Positions 9,586 to 18,012 are shown, numbered from the stretch's first letter. The stretch is DNA of 64,000 nucleotides from Citrifermentans bremense R1 (GCF_000426865.1 NZ_AUGE01000013.1:1-64000); one strand, 5' to 3'. Notes: a model not told the origin generated them from the sequence alone. Translations and numbers: made by a program.

Positions 9586-10515
9586 ATGACTGAATCCATA
9601 CGCAAGATCAGGAAGGTCTGGAAGAGCGAGCCCACCATCGAGGGGGCCGGGGTGCATCTGAAACGCGCTTTCGGCAATTACCAGGTCCCGATGTTCGACC
9701 CCTTCCTGCTGCTGGACGATTTCCACTCGGATGACCCGGCGCATTACCTGAAGGGGTTCCCCTGGCACCCGCACCGCGGCATCGAGACCATTACCTATGT
9801 GCTGCAGGGGAGGGTGGAGCATGGCGACAGCATGGGGAACAAAGGGGTGATCGAACCGGGCGACCTGCAGTGGATGACTGCGGGGAGCGGCATCATCCAC
9901 CAGGAGATGCCTAAAGGCGACAGCGACAACCGCCTGTGGGGATTCCAGCTCTGGGCCAACCTCCCTGCCTCGCACAAGATGATGACGCCGCGTTACCAGG
10001 GGATCCTGGCCTCAGAAATCCCCGAAGTCACCATGAACGGCATCAAGGTGAAGGTGGTCTGCGGCCACGCCGGCGGGGTCGAGGGGCCGGTGCGGGACGT
10101 GATAGCCGCCCCCGAGTACCTGGACGTCACCGTCCCGGAACAGGCCATTTTCACCCACACCATCAAGCGCGGCTACACGGCGCTCGCCTACGTCATCGAC
10201 GGAGAGGCGTACTTCGACGGGGAAAGAAACGCCTTCGGGCACGACGTGGTGGGGGTCAATTATTTCGATCTGGAGAGACGCTGCGAGTGCGGACCGGAAA
10301 ACCTCATCCTCTTCAGCGACGGCGATCTGGTGTCGGTGACCACGCAGTCGAAGCCGGTCCGCTTTCTTCTGATCAGCGGCAAGCCGATCGGGGAGCCGGT
10401 GGCGTGGTACGGCCCGATAGTGATGAACAGCCAGGAGGAACTGCAGCTTGCTTTCGAGGAGTTGGAGAAGGGGGCCTTCGTGAAAAAGGGGAGCGAAAAG
10501 CGGGACACCCTGTAG
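9586..10515 (+). CDS. Pirin family protein
   Basis: A 309-residue bicupin. The N-terminal cupin has the metal ligands H61 and H63 in WHPHRGIET and H105 and E107 in IIHQEMP, the canonical iron site of pirins; the C-terminal pirin domain runs from about residue 180 to 290. Bacterial pirins include quercetinases and metabolic regulators, and sequence alone does not separate these. AGGAGG precedes the ATG by a few bases. The coding region ends inside its own terminator: the TAG stop lies in the loop of the hairpin. Probably cotranscribed with the DJ-1 family gene. Confidence 0.9.
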   Translation: MTESIRKIRKVWKSEPTIEGAGVHLKRAFGNYQVPMFDPFLLLDDFHSDDPAHYLKGFPWHPHRGIETITYVLQGRVEHGDSMGNKGVIEPGDLQWMTAGSGIIHQEMPKGDSDNRLWGFQLWANLPASHKMMTPRYQGILASEIPEVTMNGIKVKVVCGHAGGVEGPVRDVIAAPEYLDVTVPEQAIFTHTIKRGYTALAYVIDGEAYFDGERNAFGHDVVGVNYFDLERRCECGPENLILFSDGDLVSVTTQSKPVRFLLISGKPIGEPVAWYGPIVMNSQEELQLAFEELEKGAFVKKGSEKRDTL

Positions 10516-10532
10516 GGTGTCCCGCTTTTTTT
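10498..10532. terminator. Terminator overlapping the pirin stop codon
   Basis: Stem AAGCGGGACACCC / GGGTGTCCCGCTT with the pirin stop codon in the loop, then a T-run. It also lies just past the 3' end of the convergent OmpA-type gene and can serve it from the other strand. Confidence 0.87.
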
Positions 10533-10538
10533 CGGGGA

Positions 10539-11225
10539 CTAGTTGTTGCCGCTTTCCTGCGCCTTGAGCTTCTCGTTCGGGGTCAGCTCGATCTGCACCC
10601 GGCGGTTCAGGGCCCGGTTGGCGTCGGAATCGTTGGGAACGGCCGGATGGCTGGAGCCGTACCCTATGGCTGCCATCTTGGCACCCGGGACGCCTTGGGA
10701 AACCAGGTAGTCGCGGACACGGTTGGCGCGCCTTTCGCTCAACGGCTGGTTGACGGCGTTGCTGCCGGTCGAGTCGGTGTGCCCTTCAATGGTGATAGTG
10801 GTCTGGGAGTCCTTAAGAGTGCCGGCGGCCCGGCTCAAAGCGTCCTTCGCTTCCGGTTTCAGGGCGTCCTTCCCCAAGTCGAACAGGATGCCGGACGGCA
10901 GCGCGACGTACACCTTGTCGCCGTCGCGAACCACCTCGGCTTCGGGCATGCTCTTTTTGAGTGCCACCGCCTGGCGGTCCATGTACTGGCCGACCGCGCC
11001 GCCGACCACTGCACCGGTAAGGCCACCGATGGCTGCATTCCTGCCGCGGTGCGACTTGCCCCCGAGGAGAGCGCCTGCACCGGCGCCCAGTGCCGCTCCG
11101 CCCAATGCGCCGATACCGGTCCTCTTGAACTCGTAGCTTCCATCCGGGTTCGTAGCGCAACCGGTTGCTAACAGGGCAACCGCTGACATTCCAACAACCA
11201 GTTTTACGATCCAACGTGCTCTCAT
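10539..11225 (-). CDS. OmpA-family lipoprotein with glycine zipper
   Basis: A 228-residue outer-membrane lipoprotein. The signal peptide ends in lipobox LATGC (C23). A glycine-zipper segment follows (about 36-80; repeats such as GALGGAALGAGAGALLGG), then an OmpA-like peptidoglycan-binding domain (about 105-215) with IEGHTDSTG, LSERRANRVRDYL and the closing NRRVQIEL. This is the YiaD/Pal-like architecture that ties the outer membrane to peptidoglycan. Monocistronic, convergent with pirin. AAGGAGAG precedes the ATG. Confidence 0.93.
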   Translation of the reverse strand: MRARWIVKLVVGMSAVALLATGCATNPDGSYEFKRTGIGALGGAALGAGAGALLGGKSHRGRNAAIGGLTGAVVGGAVGQYMDRQAVALKKSMPEAEVVRDGDKVYVALPSGILFDLGKDALKPEAKDALSRAAGTLKDSQTTITIEGHTDSTGSNAVNQPLSERRANRVRDYLVSQGVPGAKMAAIGYGSSHPAVPNDSDANRALNRRVQIELTPNEKLKAQESGNN

Positions 11226-11267
11226 TGTTCTCTCCTTGTGTAGTGTAATGTGGACTCGGACTGGAAA

Positions 11268-11295
11268 AACATATCACTGCCAAGCCCAAGATCAA
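11268..11295 (-). promoter_or_regulatory. Promoter of the OmpA-family lipoprotein gene
   Basis: On the minus strand TTGATC, 16 bp and TATGTT; predicted start of transcription about 35 bases before the ATG. Confidence 0.5.
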
Positions 11296-11344
11296 CCCTG
11301 ACATAGAATGCCGCAGCTAACTCTACTTCCGCTCAGACAGTGGG

Positions 11345-12199
11345 CTAGCCGGCGGTTTGCAACAGAAACTTCTCGATGATGCTGAATGTGACTTGCGGCT
11401 TTTCTTCCTGAGGGTTATGACCGCACTCTTCGATCACCTGCAGCTTGGACCCGGGTATGGCGGCTTCCAGCCTGGTTCCCTGGGACAGGGGTACGATCTG
11501 GTCGTGACGCCCCCAAAGGAGCAACACCGGGAGCGTGAGGTCCCCGTAGCGGGACGTTATCTCTTCCTGGTCCACGGGAACCAGCGAGCGGCAGGTTTCA
11601 ACCAGGGCGCGCTTGGCGTCCCGATTCCGATAGCAGGGGGCGTAGCGCGCGATGTGCTCACGGTCGATGAGGCGGTGGTCGTAGTAGGCCATCTTCAACC
11701 CCACCTTGATCCAGATATCCGGCGCGTACAGGGCGATGAAAAGTGCGGCGGCGAGACGGTTCTCGAAGATCTCGGCCATGAGCGGCAGCCGTTGGAGGTA
11801 CCCCGGACCGCCCATTATGACGAGGGCCGATACGGCGCCGGCATCCCCCTTGATCATGGCCTCGACGGCTGCGACCAGTACCACCGCAGCACCGAGAGAA
11901 TGCCCCACGAGCGTCGCCCCCCGGAGTCCCTCGCGCTCGATGAAGCAAAGGAGCCTCCGGCTGTGCCCCCTGATGGAGTAGTCCGCTTCCCGTGGCTTGG
12001 CGGATTCCCCGGATCCCAGAAGATCCAGGAGGTAGACCGTGTACCTGTCGGCAGGGAAAAGCGGGACCAGGTCCTTCCAGGTTTCGGAACGGGCGGCAAG
12101 CCCGTGAACCAGGACGATCTTGCTGGGACCGGTGCCGTAGCTGCGGTAGCGGAGGGTTTCACTGGGGGAGACGGGGCATGCCCCGAGCGGCGAGTTCAT
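11345..12199 (-). CDS. Alpha/beta-hydrolase fold protein
   Basis: A 284-residue alpha/beta hydrolase. The oxyanion segment LVHGLAARSETW is near residue 30, the nucleophile elbow is GHSLG with S101, an acid lies in the GRHDQIVP region and the catalytic histidine in ECGHNPQEE near the C-terminus. No signal peptide is visible. The family includes esterases, C-C hydrolases and haloperoxidase-like enzymes, and the substrate is not predictable. The ATG at 12199 is preferred over an in-frame TTG three codons upstream; neither has a strong ribosome site. Stands alone. Confidence 0.87.
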   Translation of the reverse strand: MNSPLGACPVSPSETLRYRSYGTGPSKIVLVHGLAARSETWKDLVPLFPADRYTVYLLDLLGSGESAKPREADYSIRGHSRRLLCFIEREGLRGATLVGHSLGAAVVLVAAVEAMIKGDAGAVSALVIMGGPGYLQRLPLMAEIFENRLAAALFIALYAPDIWIKVGLKMAYYDHRLIDREHIARYAPCYRNRDAKRALVETCRSLVPVDQEEITSRYGDLTLPVLLLWGRHDQIVPLSQGTRLEAAIPGSKLQVIEECGHNPQEEKPQVTFSIIEKFLLQTAG

Positions 12200-12267
12200 G
12201 GCAGGCAAGTGTAGCAGAATCTTTCCGAAGGCGGCAGTCTAAAGTGAAAAAGGGGAAATTAAGGCAT

Positions 12268-12300
12268 AAAAAAGCCCGATGAGAGTTCACCGGGCTTTTC
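12268..12300 (-). terminator. Terminator for the minus-strand RNA at 12300-12530
   Basis: On the minus strand AAGCCCGGTGAAC...TCATCGGGCTT followed by six T residues. The T-run is on the side that ends a minus-strand transcript arriving from the right. That direction has no protein gene but does have a promoter and a structured RNA. Confidence 0.65.
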
Positions 12301-12302
12301 GA

Positions 12303-12530
12303 GAAAAAAATAACTGGCGTTCAGAGAACCTTCCTCAATCCGTGGAGGTGTTTTTCTTTGCTGCTACTGCTAACACCTTTTTCAGGTCTTTTTATGCCCT
12401 AACGGATGAGATTTAAGAGCCTGCTCGGCTTGGCCTCTTGAGCGCCAGTTACCAACCCCTGATACCGCTTCATGTATCAGGAGTTGTTTCGTGTTTCGTT
12501 GTTGAGGTTGTTGTTGCTTCCCTCCATAAG
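12303..12530 (-). ncRNA. Structured non-coding RNA candidate (long imperfect rod)
   Basis: The core 12311-12451 folds into one long rod. Outer arms TAACTGGCG(C)TC and its complement close the structure; inner arms CTCATCCGT/ACGGATTGAG and AGGTGTT/AACACCT continue it, leaving an asymmetric central bubble that contains the small hairpin GAGCAGGCTC. A hairpin CTGATAC/GTATCAG (about 12460-12482) and an unstructured A/C-rich 5' segment precede it on the minus strand. A TTGCTC-17-TAGAAT promoter and a terminator flank it in minus orientation. Rod plus central bubble is reminiscent of 6S RNA, but the family signature fits the plus strand at least as well, so no family is claimed. A MITE with inverted ends is an alternative. 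Confidence 0.45.
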
Positions 12531-12534
12531 AAAC

Positions 12535-12563
12535 ATTCTACTCCTTGCGTTTTCGAGGAGCAA
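12535..12563 (-). promoter_or_regulatory. sigma70-type promoter for the minus-strand RNA
   Basis: On the minus strand TTGCTC, a 17-bp spacer and TAGAAT, giving a start near 12528. It faces away from the radical SAM gene at 12614 and drives no recognisable protein gene. Confidence 0.5.
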
Positions 12564-12613
12564 CACCTTTGTTAGACCTAACGCTTGCCGCACTTAATGA
12601 GTTGTAAAGGGAG

Positions 12614-14023
12614 ATGGATGTGCAACGCGTACTGATGATCAGCACCAACAGCGAAACAGTTCCCCAGCCGACGGTCCCAATCGGGGCGGCCTGGGTGGCC
12701 GAGGCGTTGCGCCTGTCGGGGTTCGAGGTGCAATTCCTCGACCTCTGTTTCCAGAAGAAGCCTCTTGCCGCTGTCGAGGCCTCCCTCCGCGCCTTCCGCC
12801 CCGACGGGATCGGGCTCTCCATCCGCAACCTCGACAACTGCGACTTCCTCTCTCCCCAGTCGTACCTCCCCGCAGTCAAGGAGACGGTCGATTTCATCAA
12901 GACCGTCAGCCGCGCGAGGACGCTGGTGGGGGGGGCTGGGGTAAGCCTGATGCCGCTGCAGGTGCTGGAGTACCTGGGACTGGATCATGCCGTGGTGGGG
13001 GAGGGGGAGCACGCAGCCCCTTCCTTTTTTCGTGCCGCGAGCGTCGCCGACGCCTGCCAGGTCCCGGGGGTGGTATCCAGGCATGGGAGCATGCCGAAGC
13101 CGCCGCAGCTGTCGAACGAGTTCGTGCCGCCGCGGCCCCACAGCTGGGTGGACACGCGGCGTTACCTGGGTATGGAGCCGGTGCTCCCGGTCCAGGGGAA
13201 AAGAGGGTGCGCCAACCGCTGCCTCTACTGCACCTATCACAACGTGGAGGGAGAGGCCTGGCGCATCAGGGAACCCGCCGCCGTGGTCGAGGAGATGTTA
13301 AGCGCGATGCGGCACACCGGCGCCAGGGAATTCGAGTTCGTCGACAGCGTCTTCAACGAGCCGCCGGGGTACCTCGAACTACTGCTGGAAGAGATCCTCA
13401 GGAAGGGGGTGCGGGCGCGCCTCAGCGTCTCATCGCTATCTCCCAAGGGCTTGACCCGCGACCAGGTGAGGCTCATGGAAAGGGCGGGGATGACCTCGCT
13501 GGTCATCACCCCGGAAAGCGCTGCCGACGCCACGCTCGCTGGCTTGGGAAAAGGGTTTGGCGAGGCGGATGTGCATCGTGCGGCAGAGATTCTCTCCGGC
13601 TCCAGTATCCGCGCCCTTTGGTGTTTCCTCGTGGGCGGCCCCTCTGAGAACGGGGATAGCGTGGCTAAGACGGTACGCTTCGTGAACAGGCTCCCCCGCA
13701 AGGAGAGCGCCTACATCACCACCGGGATCAGGATCTACCCCGGCACCGGCGTGCACCGCCTGGCGCTGGAGGAGGGGATGGTCGGGCCGGAACAAAATCT
13801 GCTGCACCCAGCCTTTTATTTCACCAGGGAATTGACCCCGCAAAAGACCATGGAGATGCTGCAACGGGGGGTGTCCGATCTCTCCCGGTGCATCTTCCCT
13901 TCGGAGGCCAACGAGAAATCGCTCGGCATGCTGCGCCGGCTGGGGACACTGCTCCGTCTCCCCACCCCCTTCTGGCGCTACGCAGGGTACGCCAAAAGGA
14001 TTTCCCCCGGCAGTAGGCGATAA
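12614..14023 (+). CDS. B12-binding-domain radical SAM protein
   Basis: A 469-residue enzyme. The N-terminal cobalamin-binding-like Rossmann domain (about 1-140) contains TVPIGAAWVAEALR and LVGGAGVSLMP. The radical SAM domain has its Fe-S ligands C199, C203 and C206 in CANRCLYC. Members of this class act as methylases, cyclases or rearrangement enzymes in hopanoid, bacteriochlorophyll and natural-product pathways. The usual DxHxxG cobalamin motif is not evident, so B12 use is uncertain. AAAGGGAG lies just before the ATG. First gene of a plus-strand set with the secreted protein, methyltransferase, U32 protein and type III PKS, so a role in the same pathway is inferred. Confidence 0.88.
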   Translation: MDVQRVLMISTNSETVPQPTVPIGAAWVAEALRLSGFEVQFLDLCFQKKPLAAVEASLRAFRPDGIGLSIRNLDNCDFLSPQSYLPAVKETVDFIKTVSRARTLVGGAGVSLMPLQVLEYLGLDHAVVGEGEHAAPSFFRAASVADACQVPGVVSRHGSMPKPPQLSNEFVPPRPHSWVDTRRYLGMEPVLPVQGKRGCANRCLYCTYHNVEGEAWRIREPAAVVEEMLSAMRHTGAREFEFVDSVFNEPPGYLELLLEEILRKGVRARLSVSSLSPKGLTRDQVRLMERAGMTSLVITPESAADATLAGLGKGFGEADVHRAAEILSGSSIRALWCFLVGGPSENGDSVAKTVRFVNRLPRKESAYITTGIRIYPGTGVHRLALEEGMVGPEQNLLHPAFYFTRELTPQKTMEMLQRGVSDLSRCIFPSEANEKSLGMLRRLGTLLRLPTPFWRYAGYAKRISPGSRR

Positions 14024-14123
14024 ACTCAGCCGCCGGGCCTGCGGCAGGAAAAATTGTATGTTAGACTCCTTCAACGTTTGCCCGGGATGCCGGGCGACAA
14101 AATGACCTCCAGGGGGCCCTTAC

Positions 14124-14975
14124 TTGCATTCAATTCACCGTCGGAACCTCGCTGAAGCCACATCTGAACCTACGTCTCGCCATGGCGCTTCCCTTCCTGC
14201 CGGCCGGCTTTTGCCGCTTTTGCTGCTGGCCATCACCATGTTCTTCATAGCCCCCCTCCCTGCACAGGGCTCTCCCGTACCGGTCCGTTTCGCCGAGGGG
14301 ATGGTGCGCGGGTTCCTGGAGCTGTCGGATGCCGACGGCAAGCGCATCGCCTCCGGAGATTTCCTTCAGGTCCCCCGCGGGGGGGAGCTCAAGTGCCGCA
14401 CCGTGCTCTATTTCAAGGATGGCTCGCTGCACGACGAGTCGGCGGTCTTCACCCAGGAGCGGACCTTCCTGATGAAGAACTATCACCTGATCCAGAAGGG
14501 AAAGTCCTTCCAAGAGGAGATGGAGGTCTCCCTCGACCGTGCCGGCGGCAAGTACCGGGTGAGCGTTGGGAAACAGGGGCAAGAGAAGGTGCTGGAAGGA
14601 AAGCTTGACCTGCCGCTCGACGTGTACAACGGGATGGTCCCGACGGTGCTGAAGAACCTCCCCGAAGGGGCCAGGGAGAAGATCCACATGGTCGCCTTCA
14701 CCCCTGCCCCGAGGGTGATCGAGCTCGACATGGTACCGGACGGGGAGGACCGGGTGCTGGTCGGCGACCTGGAGAAGAGCGCCGACCATTACGTGCTCAA
14801 GCCGAAACTCGGCCTGTTGAAGCTCCCCGCGGCGCTTCTGGGGCGCACCCCGCCGGACAACCACATCTGGACCATCACCAAAGACGTCCCCGCCTTCGTC
14901 AGGTTCATGGGACCGCTGGCGTTCGGTGGCCCGATCTGGCGCATCGAACTCGCCAGCCCGCGCTGGCCCAAATAG
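14124..14975 (+). CDS. Secreted protein of unknown function in the PKS cluster
   Basis: A 283-residue protein with a long N-terminal region and a hydrophobic signal segment (about residues 27-48, LLPLLLLAITMFFIAPLPAQG), so exported to the periplasm. The mature part is beta-rich, with no motif I recognise. The TTG at 14124 is the most likely start because GGGGGCCC precedes it; the next in-frame ATG would cut off most of the signal peptide. It ends 23 bp before the methyltransferase gene and is probably in the same transcript. It could bind or carry a hydrophobic product, but that is speculation. Confidence 0.75.
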   Translation: MHSIHRRNLAEATSEPTSRHGASLPAGRLLPLLLLAITMFFIAPLPAQGSPVPVRFAEGMVRGFLELSDADGKRIASGDFLQVPRGGELKCRTVLYFKDGSLHDESAVFTQERTFLMKNYHLIQKGKSFQEEMEVSLDRAGGKYRVSVGKQGQEKVLEGKLDLPLDVYNGMVPTVLKNLPEGAREKIHMVAFTPAPRVIELDMVPDGEDRVLVGDLEKSADHYVLKPKLGLLKLPAALLGRTPPDNHIWTITKDVPAFVRFMGPLAFGGPIWRIELASPRWPK

Positions 14976-14998
14976 CAAACCGTACGAGGAACCCGGGC

Positions 14999-15706
14999 AT
15001 GCCTTTTACGCCGCGAAAACGAACCGGGCTGGAGTTTCTGGATCTCCCCGCCGACGTCTGCAGCGAGGAGGAATTGGAAGGGACCCTGGCGGACCTGAGG
15101 GTGGTGAACCGCTACCTCGGGGACACGAGAGCGCTCTTGAAGCACCTCTCCGCGCAGATAGACGGTAACGAAGCGGTGAGCCTGCTGGATGTCGCCACCG
15201 GGTCGGCCGATCTCCCGGTTGCCGTTGCCGACTGGGCGAGGAAGAGGGGAATCGGGATCTCCCTGACCGGGGTGGACATCAACCTCCGCAGCATAGACAT
15301 AGCCCGCAAGGTGACGGCGGGCTACCCGGAGATCACGCTCAAGGTAGCCGACGCGCTAGCGCTTCCCTTCCCGGAGCGAAGCTTCGATTACGTCGTCTGC
15401 AGCAAAACGCTGCACCACATGAAGGACCAGGAGGCGGTCGCCCTGATCAGGGAGATGCTCAGGGTGGCAAGGCGTGGCTACCTCGTCATCGACCTGAGAA
15501 GAAGCTGGATAGCCTACGGGTTGATTTACCTTTTGACCCGGATCTTCACCAGAAACCGCATCACCCGCTACGACGGCCCGCTCTCCGTGCTGAAATCGTT
15601 CACCGCGGCGGAGCTTGCCGACCTGGCCTCCAAAGCGGGAGCCGGCTCTTTCACCATCAGGCGGGAGCCGTTCTGGCTGCTGGTCCTTTCGGGGGAAATC
15701 GGATGA
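14999..15706 (+). CDS. Class I SAM-dependent methyltransferase
   Basis: A 235-residue Rossmann methyltransferase. Motif I is LLDVATGSADLP, the acidic loop GVDINLRS follows, then ADALALPFPERSFDYVVCSKTLHH and the post-II segment EMLRVARRGYLVIDL. The N-terminal segment VVNRYLGDTRALLKHL resembles the NRxLGG lead-in of methyltransferases that travel with type III PKS genes (SrsB-like); that comparison is from memory. Likely role: O- or C-methylation of the polyketide product. Its stop overlaps the next start by 4 bases (ATGA), so it is translationally coupled to the U32 gene. Confidence 0.88.
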   Translation: MPFTPRKRTGLEFLDLPADVCSEEELEGTLADLRVVNRYLGDTRALLKHLSAQIDGNEAVSLLDVATGSADLPVAVADWARKRGIGISLTGVDINLRSIDIARKVTAGYPEITLKVADALALPFPERSFDYVVCSKTLHHMKDQEAVALIREMLRVARRGYLVIDLRRSWIAYGLIYLLTRIFTRNRITRYDGPLSVLKSFTAAELADLASKAGAGSFTIRREPFWLLVLSGEIG

Positions 15707-16920
15707 AATTTTCCGTCGCCACAAACTTCCAACCCGACCTGGTCCCCGCCATCAAGGGGTATCCGGTCGCCGAGCTCTTCGGCAAACTCCCCTCCGACAG
15801 CGTGGGGGGCGGCCGCGCCTCGTTCATGCTGGCCCCCCTGGGACAGGAGCAGTTCCGGGCCCACGTGAGGGAAGCGGGGAAGAACGGGATCGGCTTCAAC
15901 TACCTGATCAACCCCGCCTGCATGGACAACCGCGAGTTCACCCGGCAAGGGCAGGCGGCTCTCGACCAGCTCCTCGATTTCGTGGACGGCTGCGGCGTCA
16001 CCGCGGTCACCGTCTCGCTTCCTTTCCTGCTGCCGATCATCAAGAAACGGCATCCGCGGCTCAAGGTGCGGGTCGGTGTCTACGCCCGCGTCGACTGCGT
16101 CGCCAAGGCCCGCTTCTGGGAGGATTTAGGCGCAGACTGCATCACGCTGGAATCCATCGCCATCAACCGCGACTTCGGCATGCTGCAGGCGATACGGCAG
16201 GCGGTGCAACTGGAACTGCAGCTCATCGCCAACTCCAACTGCATGATCTTCTGCCCGCTGTCGGGGCAGCACATGGTGAACCTTTCCCACGCCTCGCAGA
16301 AGGGGCACGCCAGCCGCGGCTTCATGATCGATTACTGCGCGCTCAGATGCTCGGCGCAGAGACTGGCCGACCCTTCCCTGTACCTTCGTTCCGAGTTCAT
16401 CCGGCCGGAGGATCTGGGGAGCTACACCGAACTTGGCTTTGACTCTTTCAAGATCCTGGAGCGCGGCGCACCGACCCCGGTCCTTGTCGAGCGGGCCCGC
16501 GCCTACAGCGAAGGAAGGTTCTCGGGAAACCTGCTGGACCTGATCCAGCCTTACGGATACAAGAGAGAACCGGGCAAGGGAAAGGGGCGGCTGAGCGGCC
16601 TGCGCAGGTTCGCCCGGTACTTCCTGCGCCCCGGCGTGATCAATTTCGCCGGGTTGGTCCGGCTGAAGCGGCTGGCGGAGAAACGGGGTCTCATCGAGGA
16701 GCTGGAAGGGACGCCGGTCTATCTGGATAACGGGAAGCTGGATGGGTTCCTGGCGGGCTTCCGGGGGATCGACTGCCGGAAGACGGATTGCGCGCGCTGC
16801 GGCTACTGCGCCGCCTGGACCGAGAAGGCGGTGCGGGTGGACCCTCTCTACCGCGACGAGATGCTGCGACTGTACCGCGACGCTTTTGACGAAATGTATT
16901 CCGGTGAATTGTGGGACTGA
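15703..16920 (+). CDS. U32-family Fe-S protein (UbiU/UbiV/RlhA-like)
   Basis: A 405-residue TIM-barrel protein annotated in databases as peptidase U32. Characterised members are not peptidases but O2-independent hydroxylation proteins using a 4Fe-4S cluster: UbiU and UbiV in ubiquinone synthesis, RlhA and TrhP on RNA. Four candidate cluster ligands are C180 and C184 (NCMIFC) and C212 and C216 (CALRC). A second cysteine set near the C-terminus, C358-x4-C363-x2-C366-x2-C369, is an extra ferredoxin-like motif. It sits between the methyltransferase (4-base overlap) and the type III PKS (13-bp gap), which points to small-molecule rather than RNA hydroxylation. Function is inferred from context. 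Confidence 0.85.
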   Translation: MKFSVATNFQPDLVPAIKGYPVAELFGKLPSDSVGGGRASFMLAPLGQEQFRAHVREAGKNGIGFNYLINPACMDNREFTRQGQAALDQLLDFVDGCGVTAVTVSLPFLLPIIKKRHPRLKVRVGVYARVDCVAKARFWEDLGADCITLESIAINRDFGMLQAIRQAVQLELQLIANSNCMIFCPLSGQHMVNLSHASQKGHASRGFMIDYCALRCSAQRLADPSLYLRSEFIRPEDLGSYTELGFDSFKILERGAPTPVLVERARAYSEGRFSGNLLDLIQPYGYKREPGKGKGRLSGLRRFARYFLRPGVINFAGLVRLKRLAEKRGLIEELEGTPVYLDNGKLDGFLAGFRGIDCRKTDCARCGYCAAWTEKAVRVDPLYRDEMLRLYRDAFDEMYSGELWD

Positions 16921-16933
16921 GGGGGGATCTGTC

Positions 16934-17983
16934 ATGAACAGCAATGTCTTCGTGGGCTCCATCGCCACAGTCGTTCCGCCGCTATCGGTGGACCAGCAGG
17001 AGGCGGCGGCTTTGATCAAGTCGCATTTCAAAGAAACCCTCACCGCGCGCGGCCTCGGGCTGATTCGCGCCACCTTCAACCATCCCAGTATCAAGAAAAG
17101 GTATTTCGCCGTCGACACCCCGGCGCAGATCTTCACCGAGACCCCCGATGAGCGGATAGAGCGCTTCACGGAGCAGGCGGTCCGTTTGGCAGAGCAGGCG
17201 GTGCTGCGGGCCCTTGATAAGGTGGGGGTGGGGGTAAGGGAGGTGAACGGGCTGGTGCTGAACACCTGCACCGGCTACATCTGCCCCGGCCTTTCCAGCT
17301 ATGTCGCCGAGCGCCTGGGGCTTCGCTGCGACGCGAGGCTGTACGATCTGGTGGGAAGCGGCTGCGGCGGAGCAGTTCCCAACCTGCAGGTGGCCGAGTC
17401 CATCTTGAGGACGACCGGGGGCATCGTGGTGAGCGTCTCGGTGGAGATCTGCAGCGCCGCCTTCCAGATGGGGAACGACTTAAGCCTCATTCTCTCCAAC
17501 GCGCTCTTCGGCGACGGCGCCGCGGCAGCCGTCCTCTGGGAGAAGCCGGCCGGTTTCGAGTTGGTCGCCTCCGCCGGACGCTACGTGCCGGAAGAGCGCG
17601 AAGCAATCCGCTTCGTGCACCGGCAGGGACAGCTCCACAACCAGCTTTCCACCGACCTCCCGGAGCTGGTAAGAAAGGCCGCTGCGGAGGTGGTAGGCGA
17701 TCTCCTGGGACGGCATTCCCTCTCCATCGGCGACATCGGCGGCTGGGCGCTCCATACCGGCGGTGAAAAGATCGTCAACGCGGTGCGGGACGAGATCGGG
17801 ATCGACGAATCGCAACTATGGGCGACCCGGAAGGTGCTGGAACAGTACGGCAACATGTCCTCGCCCACCGTCTGGTTCGTGGTGGATGAACTGCTGAAGA
17901 ACGGATTGCGCAAGGGGGAGTGGTGCGTGATGCTCGCCTACGGCGCCGGTCTTTCCGCGCATGCCTATTTGCTGAGAGGCTAA
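16934..17983 (+). CDS. Type III polyketide synthase (chalcone/stilbene synthase fold)
   Basis: A 349-residue thiolase-fold condensing enzyme. The type III PKS triad is complete: C144 in VGSGCGGAV, H274 in LHTGGEKIV (family HPGG motif) and N307 in YGNMSSPTVWF. The YGNMSS box separates it from FabH. Bacterial relatives extend fatty acyl starters with malonyl-CoA to alkylpyrones and alkylresorcinols. The ATG at 16934, after GGGGGG, gives normal family length. Last gene of the plus-strand set; 29 bp separate it from the convergent radical SAM gene, with no clear terminator between them. Confidence 0.9.
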   Translation: MNSNVFVGSIATVVPPLSVDQQEAAALIKSHFKETLTARGLGLIRATFNHPSIKKRYFAVDTPAQIFTETPDERIERFTEQAVRLAEQAVLRALDKVGVGVREVNGLVLNTCTGYICPGLSSYVAERLGLRCDARLYDLVGSGCGGAVPNLQVAESILRTTGGIVVSVSVEICSAAFQMGNDLSLILSNALFGDGAAAAVLWEKPAGFELVASAGRYVPEEREAIRFVHRQGQLHNQLSTDLPELVRKAAAEVVGDLLGRHSLSIGDIGGWALHTGGEKIVNAVRDEIGIDESQLWATRKVLEQYGNMSSPTVWFVVDELLKNGLRKGEWCVMLAYGAGLSAHAYLLRG

Positions 17984-18012
17984 AGGCAGGGGCTGGGGGA
18001 TAGACAGAACCT

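Noticed and set aside
12311-12451. Firm assignment as plus-strand 6S RNA
   Set aside because: The central bubble hairpin GAGCCTGCTCGG resembles 6S, but no plus-strand promoter is present while promoter and terminator fit the minus strand. Reported as an unassigned structured RNA instead.
16934-17983. Assignment of the condensing enzyme as FabH (KAS III)
   Set aside because: The asparagine lies in the YGNMSS box and the histidine in an HxGG motif, which is the type III PKS pattern, not the FabH NANxR pattern.
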